Source: Primulina eburnea (taxonomy: Eukaryota; Streptophyta; Magnoliopsida; Lamiales; Gesneriaceae). From it: 64,000 bases of DNA. The translations under genes and the position numbers were made by a program. Shown here one piece after another: positions 13,764 through 24,213 of this stretch. Under the pieces are notes generated by a model. It did no database searches. It was not told the origin of the DNA and worked only from the letters and a program-made list of their open reading frames with translations. Each line of letters opens with the position of its first letter. The stretch's first letter is position 1. The stretch covers positions 29,254,329 through 29,318,328 of the forward strand of contig NC_133103.1 of assembly GCF_022965805.1 (NCBI RefSeq), written 5' to 3'.

Positions 13764-14679
13764 GTGTGTTGCGGAAATTGTGACACCTCATGACATGCAT
13801 GCGTTGATATATATAGTGCTGTAATTCCCTCGAAATTCATTCAGAATTGAGGAAAAGGGTCGAAGCTTTGGCACGAGAAATCCTTACGCCTTTATCTTTC
13901 AATCTGTCCGTCCGAATTTGAATCCGACTTCGGTATCGAGTTCCTAGCAACGTAGGCTACAACTGGACGTAAGTTTTACTACGTTTTGACATGTTTTAGA
14001 AATTATGGTATTGTCAGAATTGAATGGAACTCATATATGTTGTTCTTGACATGTTAGACAGCGTAGAATCGAAGTCAGATTAAGAAACGGACTGAATATG
14101 AACATGTTATGATTTCAGAATAAGATTGAATAAGAATTGATATCCAGATTGAGTGGTTATCGATTATGAGATATTAGAGTTAATATCTGATTGACATGGT
14201 ATTGTTGGGTATATTGATATTATACCGTTATGCCATCGATGTTGAATTAGGTTAAGTATTGAGCAGAACAGATTTGATTCGAGTGGTGTATTGATATTAT
14301 ACTCCTCGATATTGTTCTTGTCAGATCGATATTGACAGGTTTTGAGTTCGAGACTTCGACAGAGTCAGAGTATCAGAAAGAAAGGTATAAATTAATGTTG
14401 AGTTGGGATTGCACAACTCGAGTGAGGTTTGACTCGAGTCTCCCTAAATCACATACTTTTACTTATTGCATTGATATTTGCAATTGATGAGACTTATGAT
14501 TGTAGTCTATTGATTTATAGCTACTGTATGATAAGATTGATATTTGTAGCCTATGGATTTATAGCTACTGCATGTAATGACTGCTGATTCTCTAGTCATT
14601 GACTGATTTGCTTAGATACTGATTGTATGTATTGATTTCTGAGTCGTTGAGTCATAGGCTGATTCGCCTAGTCACCGGC

Positions 14680-16120
14680 TGTAGTGACCCGTTCCAGAAT
14701 CACCTACTAGGCAAGAACTAAGCATGCAATTAACCTAATTAACAATAATCAGAGATAACAGCGGAAAAGTCAACAAAATAATGGTTATACAACCCAATCG
14801 AAGTCTAGAATAACTCCAAATAAAATATCCAATACAACCATATCGAATCAAAACAATACCGATAAACTAAACCAACCAGCTACTCAACGTCCTCCTCCTG
14901 CTCCTCCTGAGCTGTCCAACCTGAGGCCTGCCCCGTGGGAATGGGGTGTCCAAGAATAAACAAAACCGAGGACGTGAGCGATAAGAACGCCCAGTACAAA
15001 AGTATGAGTATACAGACCTATATGAAATGCACATGCTATGATCATGATACCGGGGTAGTCAAGAAACAGGAGTCACAAAAGGATCTCAACAATGCTCAGT
15101 CTAGAGGCGCCAAGTGGATAGTGCCGCGCGGTACACCTCTGGGTCACTGCATCCACTACAAGACAGACGTGGACCTAAAATGTCCCGGACCACCGAAGCC
15201 CTCCCGACCCGTCGGCCACTGTGTACTCTCGGTGTCCATGCGTCCACAAGACAGGGCTGAGCGGCCCCAAGATATAGCTTATCTCGAAAGAGATACAGCT
15301 CAACAGTAAAGGCTATCTCGAAGGAGATACGGCTCAACATGATATGCAATATGCATCATAACTCGTGACATAATAGCATGCATCATATGACATATAACAA
15401 TGCAGCAAATACTCATGCAACACATATATGAATGTATACTCAACCAGGATATCTCGGATAGTACTTTCGTACCTCTATCACAGCAAGCCAAGCCTTACGC
15501 AACACCGCTAATCAGGTCTAGCACAAGCCTACGCATCAAAAGCATACTCAATCAATACTACCATGCTCGACTAGCAAAACCAGTACTCCCTAGTACTACC
15601 AAAGGTTTAGGGTTTACCTTCGTCCGTCGACAGCCCTTTGATGTCGATTGCCTTGAAACTCAGGCGCCGCTACGCTACTACTCCTGGCAGCTCTTAGCTA
15701 TCGCTCGACCAACAACTAACCCTAGAAACCTTCCAAACTCTCCAAAATGAGAGAAAACTCAAGAAATTGGCAAGTCAAAATGAGGAAATCCGAGCACTAT
15801 TTATAGGCCATGTTCGGATCCTCCGAACAACACTTCGGAACGTCCGAACGCTACGTGTCCATTGGCTCTTGACAGCTCATGATCGGATCCTCCGATCATA
15901 CACTTCGGACCGTCCGAACATGCATGGAAAATGACGTGTCGATCAACACTTGACACCTATGATCGGATTCACCGAACTACACTTCGGATCGTCCGAACTC
16001 TTCGGTGCTTCCGAACCCTCTTCGGTCCGTCCGATCATGACCATAGCCAAAATTACACCTTAAACCTTCTTAATCACCATTACTCCGTTAATTACCCAAT
16101 TTGGAATTCGGGCTACTACA
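14680..16120 (-). repeat. Solo LTR F
   Basis: Ends are TGTAGTGACCCG and ..GGGCTACTACA in plus orientation, flanked by CCGGC at 14675-14679 and 16121-16125, a perfect 5 bp duplication. A minus-strand TATAAATAG at 15797-15806, just downstream (minus sense) of an inverted-repeat array, sets the orientation. The minus-sense start TGTAGTAGCCCGAATTCC looks gypsy-like, but no coding part is present to assign the lineage. ORFs inside (14935-15309, 15400-15750) show no domain. Confidence 0.85.
15812..16040 (-). repeat. Array of TTCGGA..TCCGAA palindromes in LTR F promoter
   Basis: About nine boxes such as TTCGGACCGTCCGAA, TTCGGAACGTCCGAA, TTCGGATCGTCCGAA and GATCGGATCCTCCGATC. Several are near-perfect palindromes. 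The array lies immediately upstream of the minus-strand TATA box of LTR F. It differs in sequence from the E/G array but has the same position and design. Confidence 0.85.
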
Positions 16121-17766
16121 CCGGCTGATTCGTCGGGTTATTGACTGATTCGTCTTATTATAGGCTGATTCGCCTAGTCACCGGCTGATTCGTCTGGTGA
16201 TGGACTGATTCGTCTAAACATAAGCTGATTCGCTTAATTACAGGCTGAGTTGTCTGATTATGGGCTGATTCGCCTAATTACTGGCTGCTTCGTCAGGTTA
16301 TTGACTGAGTCGTCAATTCTGCGGCTGATTCGCCCAGACACTGATATATGAATTATATCGATGTCGTTTAGGGATTGATTCATTCCTATCGACTGAGATT
16401 CGATATAATACCTATATCCAGACATCGGGATCCCTAGGATAGAGTGGAGTCGAGTCTGAGACGACGCGTCAGTGGAGTCGAGTCTGAGACGACGCGTCGG
16501 TTGAGTTGAGTCTGAGATGACATGTTGATTTACATTGTTTATGCCATTCAGGATTATTGAATGTTTGATATGGATTTATGTTTCTGATTTGAGACATGTT
16601 ATGAATAACTCTTATATGCTTTCGTATATGCTTTTATATGACTGCATGTTTACATTGTTTATACTGGGATATTTATATCTCACCGGAGTTATCCGGCTGT
16701 TGTCTTGTTTTGTATGTGTGCATGACAACAGGTGGGGCTGGATCAGGGTCAAGAAGAGGATGAGAGAAGACAGATAGCGTGGTGATTCCGGACTTGATTC
16801 AGAAATAGGGTTAGACACTTGATATTAGCTGTTAAACCCTAGTTGAATAAATGTATGTTGTACAGGACTTGTACTTTTATACTGAGATGTATGTTCATGT
16901 TTAATATGTAATTTGATTAAATTACATTACGTTTCCGCTGTGTAATTTAGAAAAAAAATTTAGACCCTGTTTTATAATTGATTAATTAGTCCCAAACATG
17001 ATTAAGAACTTGATTAGCCTCCGGGTCCCCACACAATATGTGCCTTAAAAATTCCCACACTCACATAAACTCATATGCCTTTGCGTTTTAAACGAAGATT
17101 GTTCGTTGACGATTGAAGAACGACGACGAGGAGGACCTTGGCTTGACAAACTATGAAGAATTTGATGTTTTTCCCTTGAATATGATGTGTGTACCGTTTG
17201 TTGTAAGGGAGAGAGTTTGGAAATTGTTGGGGAAGGGGGCCGTGAGTTTATGTGAGTGTGGGAAGAGTTTTTTGCATATTAAATATTTAATTAAATACTA
17301 ACCAAGCTTACGCCCATTAGGAAGGTTTATTAGGCACATTAGTGTTTAATTAAAATCTTTTGAGTAGAAAAGTTTGTGAATTTATTAGCCGGGTTGCCAA
17401 AACGTTCGTATTTTTATTGAAAATCTAACACCAATAAAAATATGTCCCAGCGTATAAAATCACCTCAAAACTCCTTATTTTCAAAAATAAGAAAAAACAT
17501 CAATTTTATTTTAAATAATTAAAAACAACTATTTAATAAAATTATTTTCTATTTTTCAGCTATCGGTCTCCATTCCTTGATCGCAACACGAATAACTTTT
17601 AAAAAAACATTTTAATGACAATGTGTAGAAAAGTATATTTTAAACATGTCAACATGCACAATATAATTAATTTATGCAATTAAAACAATTAATTGAAATA
17701 CACAAGGAATTTAATAACTTGCATGCATGTGGTTCGCGTGGCCCTTCAAATTTTCGGGACGTTACA

Positions 17767-18698
17767 ATTTATCACCTAAAATAAGTTTCTAAAATTACAT
17801 TTCAACCTCAAGTTTCGAAATTCTCCAATTTGGCCCTAAAAATTTTTAAAATTGCATCTTTTGCCCAATAAATTTTGAACTTAATCAATTCAGACCCTAA
17901 CTTCCCTAAATTCATCGTTTGATCCCTAAAATTCCAGAAATTACAGAAAGAGCCCCTGGTTTCTAGAATTCGGAAAAAGCCCTTTAAATTCTCAAACTTG
18001 TGCATTTAGACACTTAACTCTCAATTTTGCACTTTGGCCCTTCTAGTTTTCTTTATTCAATAAGGGCCCATAATTTCGATCCCTTCATTTTTTAGCCTTA
18101 AATCCTTTTTTTGATTCAATACATTCCTTCTATCCTTAAAGCTTATATTTTATGCCAAATTTCTACAATTCTCAATGTCATCCCTTAAATCCAACTTAAG
18201 TAGAGAATGCAACATATTTTCTTTTAGGTTCTTTATTATCCCAATCAATTCCACTAACAAAATTATCATATTGTGGCCTCGGAGCCTGCTGCTCAAAGAA
18301 GCGTGCCATACCCTCCAGAACGCGTGTAGCAGCATCCCCATTGGAAGGTGGGGGTGCATTCTCTCTACGATCCTCACAAGTCTCGCTTGACTATCAGTAC
18401 TAGATAGGCGTCTAGGAGGAATTATATCTGAACATTTCCCAAATTCTAAACGTAACCAACATAAATTTAATCGAAGCATATAACCATTTAGTTTATAAAA
18501 AACCTTTATCGAGCAACTTAAGCATAAATATCAATTAACTTCAAAAAAAGCAATTAAACATATGACTTAAGCATATAAACCATGTAAACATGCAGGTACC
18601 ATTATAAAAATCATTTAAATTATTTAAACTTACAGACTTGAGACTTGACGAGTGAGCTTTCCGGAACTGGCGGTGGCTCAACCTTTTGCAAGAACATT
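17767..18698 (-). pseudogene. Element K: gag start and following linker, decayed
   Basis: Minus-strand frames at 18150-18479 give pieces of a Tekay-type Gag N-terminus. One frame reads PPRRLSSTDSQ and the neighbouring frame reads VLEGMARFFEQQAPRPQYDN, so the reading frame is broken by indels. From 17767 to about 18150 the sequence shows only low-complexity pieces of the 'GGGCCAAATTG' style and no protein domain. The region sits between the PBS at 18699 and solo LTR D. It continues at 11813 once D is removed. Confidence 0.6.
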
Positions 18699-18710
18699 GC
18701 TCTGATACCA
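18699..18710 (-). other. Primer-binding site of element K
   Basis: The minus strand reads TGGTATCAGAGC, a full match to the usual 12-base complement of initiator-methionine tRNA. It lies two bases from the end of LTR C. This identifies the sequence to the right as the 5' LTR of K and sets its orientation. Confidence 0.9.
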
Positions 18711-20762
18711 ACTAAAACGTTTACTACTCGTTTTTCTTTAAAATATACGAGAAATTCTTTTTCTTTTAAAATATATATAATTTTTCCATTTAAATAAACC
18801 AATCAATCCTATTATTTAAAAATCCAAAAGAACGCAGTGCAAAACATAAAATTGTAAACCATCCAACGAAACCTAAAACTAGCATTCTCAAAAATAGCAT
18901 AAACCCTTAAATCCTCCCAAAACCACTCAAAAAGCATAAAAGTCATCAAAAATGTTGAAAACTAACAAAGGTCATCGGGTTATGTGCATCATCAGTCCAA
19001 ATAGTTCAACCGTCAAATCCTCCAGCATCAACAAAATCATGCTCACCTGAAATCATTCACACCTAGTGAGATTATTGACTCAGCAAACTTTAACCGTTAT
19101 AACAAGTAATACATATACATCAACAACCAACAGTGAAAAATACTTTTAATCAAAATAGCTTTTAATGAACATGAATAAATTTCAATCCTTTCCTTTCGTC
19201 ATATACTTTTTCTTTCATCATATACGTAAATATATTTTTTTATTGAATTTAGATCATTAATTGTTACTTTCGTTTCAGCTTTTGGTCAATTGATCAATCT
19301 TACGTATATCCATGGTACCAGGCGGCGAGGACATCAGCGACACTCTCACCCGTCAACTGAGCCTTGGCCTTATATATCATCTTATCCTTTTGTATTTGTA
19401 TTCGTATTAGTTACAATCAAGTTACCTCCTTCAATCCTTTCAACATTTCCATGACTTATAAAAATTAATGCATATAACATTTTTTAAAAAAAAAAACAAG
19501 CATGCAACACAACACGTCTTCGTTTTTCAGCATAAAATTTTATAATCTTTCAAAATAAACATTTTAAAATTAATTACAATATACAAGACACTGCCAGGAC
19601 GTATAACATTTTTCAGGTCTCAAATGATTGTTTTGCTCCTGAAACCTCAACTTTTCAAATTTACCCTTGGACCTTAAAACGACGACTCAAATCCATCCAA
19701 ACTTAACATAAAACCTTAAAATACACCCATAAATATTTTTTAGACGTAAATTTAATCTCCTCGACTGCAATTCATTTTAAAACTTGAACCTACGTCTCGG
19801 TTTTAATCAGAATCAACTCGAAACTTAACCAAATTTGACAAAACTTGAACCATAGCTTAATCACACCTATCCATACCCTATGAAACTCAAATCAAACTAT
19901 TTAAGACCATTGAACAAGGCTAGGAAGCTTACTGAATTTTATTGTCCTTGTTTGAAAACCTAGCCCTAAGCCATATTCAAACCCTTCGACCCTAGCTCTT
20001 GACTGGCCCATCCAGACCTTAGCTGACCCTGCTAGGACCCTAACCAAACTCCTTAGACCCTTCCATAACAGCCCTACAGCCCATGCACGACAGCCCTCAC
20101 CTGTGCGCTTGAAGCCTCTCATGACCCCCAACCGCACGCCTACACCCATGCTCTTTGCGCCAGCCACACCTCAAGCCACCTAGGACCATGACTCAACAAC
20201 CTAGGGACCTTTGGACATGACCCAAACACAGCTACGACCGCACCCTTCATGAAACATGTAGTCAAAACCCTAGTTCCTCTACAATTCCCAAAAACGTTCA
20301 GCTCATCCATCCTTATAACTCAGCCCTTAACCGTGCATCTAGGAGTCCCTGAACCCTCTAAAATCCATCCCTTCTTATGGCCCCACCATGGCAGCCCTTT
20401 GTGCATCTATACTGTGAATTTAAAAGCATTAAAATCAAATTTTGATCATGTATTGCCATGAAAACGAAAATATAATAAGGATATCATATTTTTTCATATT
20501 AACACATATAACACGATATGAATGATGAGTGAAGGAAGATTAATGCGTGTTTTTGCATGTTTAACACACGAAAACAATATTTGACGCCAAGAACGTTGCC
20601 GGAGAGACGGGGAGGAGACCTTGCTACTTTTGATCTTCAAACCAACATGAAAATTCTTGAAAGTGAGGGTGTGTCATCGTGTGTGGTTGCTGATGGGCTA
20701 GTGTTTTCTAGGGGTGTGCGTGTGTTTTGAGTGTAGAAAACTAGGGTTTATATAACGCCTCA

Positions 20763-21137
20763 GATTCAGCAAATGTCCTCACTGTACCAAGACGTGTCTT
20801 TCCAGCGTGCTTATGTCCTCACTCACACGCACCCTGAGAAACTTCCCAGGAGGTCACCTATCCCAAAATTGCCCCAAGTCAAGCACGCTTAACTTTGGAG
20901 TTCTTATGTGATGAGCTACCGGAAAGAAGATGCACCTTCGTGATATGAGTAGTACATATCAAATCTTTTAAGCCCTCTTCAACTGTACAGTCCATTACAT
21001 TGAACAGTCTCGGAATCTCTCTCATTCCGGTGTGGGATCGGTTCATTCATGTTCCCTCCACCTAGAAGCCTACCAAAGCCGCTCGTTGTCCGTCCTCATG
21101 GCACCGGCGATCACCCCCCGCCCTCTTCGGTCCCGGG
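20763..21137 (-). mobile_element. Cassandra-like TRIM solo LTR
   Basis: A 375 bp insertion in LTR B flanked by CCTCA (20758-20762 and 21138-21142). It carries a 5S rRNA-like module in minus sense, followed by GGTGCGTGTGAGTGAGGACA and an AGCACGCTGGAAAGACACG stretch, as I recall for Cassandra terminal-repeat retrotransposons in miniature. The termini next to the duplication are not clean TG..CA, so the exact ends may be off by several bases. No coding capacity is expected for this group. Confidence 0.75.
20842..20915 (-). ncRNA. 5S rRNA-like module within Cassandra LTR
   Basis: In minus sense the sequence runs from an AGAACTCC.. stretch through GTTAAGCGTGCTTG (box A-like region) to GGTGACCTCCTGGGAA (box C-like region), matching the 3' two-thirds of plant 5S rRNA. 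The middle (GACTTGGGGCAATTTTGGGATA) departs from 5S, and the 5' third is unrecognisable, so this is not a working 5S rRNA gene. It is the LTR-borne relative, possibly still readable by RNA polymerase III. Whether it is transcribed cannot be seen from sequence. Confidence 0.75.
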
Positions 21138-24100
21138 CCTCACCGAAAATTTAAAGGTCCACGCGAATCACATGCATACGATTTATTAAATTCTTTGTAT
21201 TTTAGTTAATTTTTTTTAATTGCAGTAATTAATTATGTTGTGCATATTTGTATGTTTAAATTATATTTTCTATATGAGTGCATTAAAATTGTATTTATAA
21301 AAGTTATTCGAGTTGCTATCGAGGGACCGATGACTGAAAAATAGAAAATGTTTTTAATTATTTAAAATATGATTGATGGTTTTTCATATTTTTGAAAATA
21401 ATGGGTTTTGGAGGTGATTTTATACGCCGGGAAGTAAATTTTATCGGTGTTGGTTTTTCAACTAAAATACGAGCTTTTTGGCAACCCGGCTAATAAATTC
21501 ACAAATTTATTTAAACAAAAACATTTTTTATATTTATTAAATCCTAATTAAAACTAATGGTCTTAATTTAAAGGCTTGATATGCCTAAGCCTAATTAGTA
21601 ATTTAATTAGCTATTTAAAATATTAAACACCTGATAACCCTACACTTTGCATCTCAAATACACGGCCACCCATTTTTGAAATTCTGAAATTCTCTCCCAA
21701 CCACTCTACACACGGCACACCTACATATCACATTCAAGGGTTTTTTCGAAGGGTGCTTAGGAAAACAAGCCAAAGGTTGCGTCCCGTTCTTCGTCGTCAA
21801 CGGTTTTTCGTGCGTATATAACGCAAAGGCACGCCATATTCTCCTTTTACTCATCTTTCACACCATAGTAATTATTTAAAATAGTATGCATGGAAAAACA
21901 AGATGCACTTTTCTTATTTTCGTTTTTGTGCTTCATCATGAATTTGTAAGTTTTTTAATTGATTCAAAGACATGTTTATTATGTTAAGAAGGGGCTGCCA
22001 TGTCTTAGGAAGTTATGGGAAAGGTTTTACACAAGTTTTGGGAGTCATTAGTAACATCAAAACGCTTCACAACCACAGCACACGCAAGCTGGACCCAAAA
22101 TTCTGTCATGGTGTATGTAGGGTTCGGTGGTTGGGTCCTATGGCTGGGCTTGGTCATGGCTCCTGACCAGGGCTAGCCAGGGTCGTAGAGGGGTCAAGGG
22201 AAGAGTCCTAGCGATGGTAGGACTCGAACTAAGTGGGTTGGGAAGAGTCCTTGTTGACAAGAACTCTCACCCGAGAATGGGGGAAGCAGCGTGCGCAGGT
22301 GCAGCGCTTGTTCAGGGCTCAGGGGCTTGGTCTGTGGTTCAAGGCCGGGGCTGAGGGGAGTCTTCAGGGTCCTAGGGAGGTATGTGAGTGGGTGGTCCAT
22401 GGCCTGGGTTCGCTGGGAGAGGTGTGGACATGCAGCTAGAGTCCTAGCGCCTTAAGGATTCTCGCCCAGTATAAGAGTTACTTGGGGTGGCTTCGTTTTC
22501 GGCTTTAGTTTGGTTTTCTTGGTGGTCTAAGGGTCCAGTAGATTAATTTAGGATGTTGGTCAAGTTTTGGGTCGACATAGTTTTGGGGTAACTCGTGAAA
22601 ATCGAAAGTTGGCTCGGGGTCGAAGTTTAGGTGTCAATGAGGGTTTTTAAATAAAGAAAAATTGGAAAACGGCTCACGGGGGTAGAGTCGTGGTCCATAA
22701 GGGCTAAAATAATATAAAAAGACTAAATTTAGAATTTAGGAATTTTATATTAAAGTTTGGGATTTTTCGGGATTAAAACACCGTCAAACAGTTAATTAAA
22801 GATAAATGAAAAAGTCTAATATTTAAGCTAAATAAAATTATGGAAAAATTCAAGTAAGCTTAAATAATTATTTGGGACATGTTAGAGTCATGAAATCAAG
22901 AAAAAAGTCAAAATAAAAAAATGTCGAGTCCAGGGGTAAAACGATCTTTTTACACCTAAAAATTAGTAAACGCCATGGCAGTGCCCTAAATGCTATTTTT
23001 ATGATATTATGATTATTTTTAAATGTTTATGAAATGTTCATGATTAAATTATGATTTTTAAATCTCTAAGGGATTTTTATGATTTTAAGAAGACGTTTAA
23101 AAGACATGTTGCATGCTTGGTTTCGAAAACAAAAATGTTATGTTTATGCATAAATTTTTCTAAGTGATGTGAATGTAAAATGTTGAAGGAAGTGAAGTGA
23201 TTGTGACTAATTCGTTAATGTTGGCGACGTCGTGAGGGTTATGGTCCCAGTGGGAGTCCGACGATCGTGTTTCCATCATTACGAATATGTGGTAACGATT
23301 ATGTGGTAACGGTAAGAATGGGAATATCGTGAAGGGAAAAGGCCCCAGAGGGAGCCTCGACGATCGTATTTCTATTCGAAAAATGATAGGCCAGGGCCCA
23401 GTTGACTGGTGGTGTCCCCCGCCGCCCAGTACTGTGGTTACATGTAGATGGATCCATCGATTCTTGAGGTTTATGATCATGATCAGGAAAGTCACAATTA
23501 ACGATCTGAATTCAACAAAAGAAAATGAAAAGGAAAAGAAAAATGTTTTATGTCATGATAAGAAGAAAATAAAGGAAAAAGATTAAGTGTTATTTATGCA
23601 TGTCATGAAATGTTATTTTTACCAAAAAGTATTTTCACTGTTGCATGCGATTTTATACGTATTATTTGTTATAAATATTATGGTGTGTTGAGTCTTTAGA
23701 GTCATTGAGTGTGATGGATGCATGTGAGGTTGAGGGATGATTTGACTGGACTGATGGCGCACACAACCCGAGGACCAGCGCTTCTAATTTTTTCGCATTA
23801 TGATTTATGACTCATGATTTACGTTAAAATTTTTAGACTATTTATTTATGCTTTTGAGATATATTTCAGAGGTTTAATATGGGCTATTCTTTTCAAACTA
23901 TTGCTTTTTAGGTTTGGTAAAACAGTAGACGATTTCATTTTTATGACTATTTCACTTGATTTTTAAAATTCTAGTGGGTTGATGTTTTATTTTAAAGGGT
24001 AAAATATTTTATAAAAATATTTTATAGTCATGGCAGAAAATTTAGAAAAAAAAATTTCTAGTACTTTTAAAGCAATAAAAATGACAGACGTTTCAGTTTT

Positions 24101-24213
24101 GATGCCTTGTTTTATATAAAAATACTTGGGTAGGGGTTTAGGCCCAAGAGCCCTAGTAAAATAGGTTCATTAGGCCCATTAGAATGTAGGAAAAATATTT
24201 TGTTTACGGTAGT

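Larger units (their letters stand above)
14500..16340 (+). repeat. About 21 bp minisatellite in LTR E, split by F
   Basis: Imperfect tandem units of the form GGCTGATTCGCCTAGTCACC run at about 14580-14679 and continue at 16121-16335 on the other side of solo LTR F. Looser relatives (TTTATAGCTACTG units) occur before them. The F target site CCGGC lies inside a unit, so F inserted into an existing array. A second short tandem repeat of about 31 bp (GTGGAGTCGAGTCTGAGACG units, three copies) follows at 16442-16525. The G LTRs lack the 21 bp array. Confidence 0.75.
13416..17033 (+). repeat. Solo LTR E, related to the LTR of element G
   Basis: Starts TGTAATGCCC and ends GGGTCCCCACA. It is flanked on both sides by CAATA (13411-13415 and 17034-17038), a perfect target-site duplication. 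Its promoter array, TATATATATAG at 13807-13816 and final 500 bp (ACTGGGATATTT, CACCGGAG.. CCGGCTGTTGT, ACAACAGGTGGGGC) match the LTRs of element G at 35697 and 42495 in order, with considerable divergence. No internal region is present. Solo LTR F is nested at 14680-16120, leaving about 2.2 kb of E itself. Confidence 0.85.
11814..17766 (-). repeat. Solo LTR D (Tekay-like gypsy), carrying nested E
   Basis: Minus-strand start TGTAACGTCCCGAAAATTTG at 17766 and end ..GGATGTTTCA at 11814. Its own sequence is 11814-13415 and 17034-17766; the middle is solo LTR E. Flanks ATTAA (11809-11813) and ATTTA (17767-17771) look like a mutated 5 bp duplication, and no PBS follows the left end, so it is a solo LTR inside element K. 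It carries the shared block at 12485-12630 (minus sense) and, at 17370, the 'GGCAACCCGGCTAATAAATTC' region common to this LTR group (first 20 bases quoted are enough to find it). No gene is seen in it. Confidence 0.75.
20751..24095 (+). repeat. Solo LTR B (Tekay-like gypsy), carrying nested Cassandra-like LTR
   Basis: Starts TATAACGCCTCA (a changed TGTAACGTCC) and ends ..GACAGACGTTTCA. Flanks are GTTTA (20746-20750) and GTTTT (24096-24100), a 5 bp duplication with one mismatch. It carries the landmarks of this LTR group: CCGAAAATTTAAAGG after the Cassandra insert, ACGCCGGGAAGTAAATTTTA near 21425, GCAACCCGGCTAATAAATTC near 21481, and the shared block at 23395-23520. No PBS follows, so it is solo. 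It sits inside LTR C in the opposite orientation. ORFs at 21972-22439 on both strands are not supported. Confidence 0.75.

Noticed and set aside
13523..13840. Minus-strand ORF with repeated RGCG peptides, and similar ORFs at 35856-36225 and 42733-42927
   Set aside because: They are by-products of the GC-rich promoter box arrays in LTRs E and G.
14935..15750. ORFs of 116-124 codons on the plus strand
   Set aside because: Both are inside solo LTR F, which has clear ends and a target-site duplication; no domain.
20842..20915. Functional 5S rRNA gene
   Set aside because: Only the middle and 3' parts match 5S, the central part has diverged, and the flanks are those of a Cassandra-type LTR.
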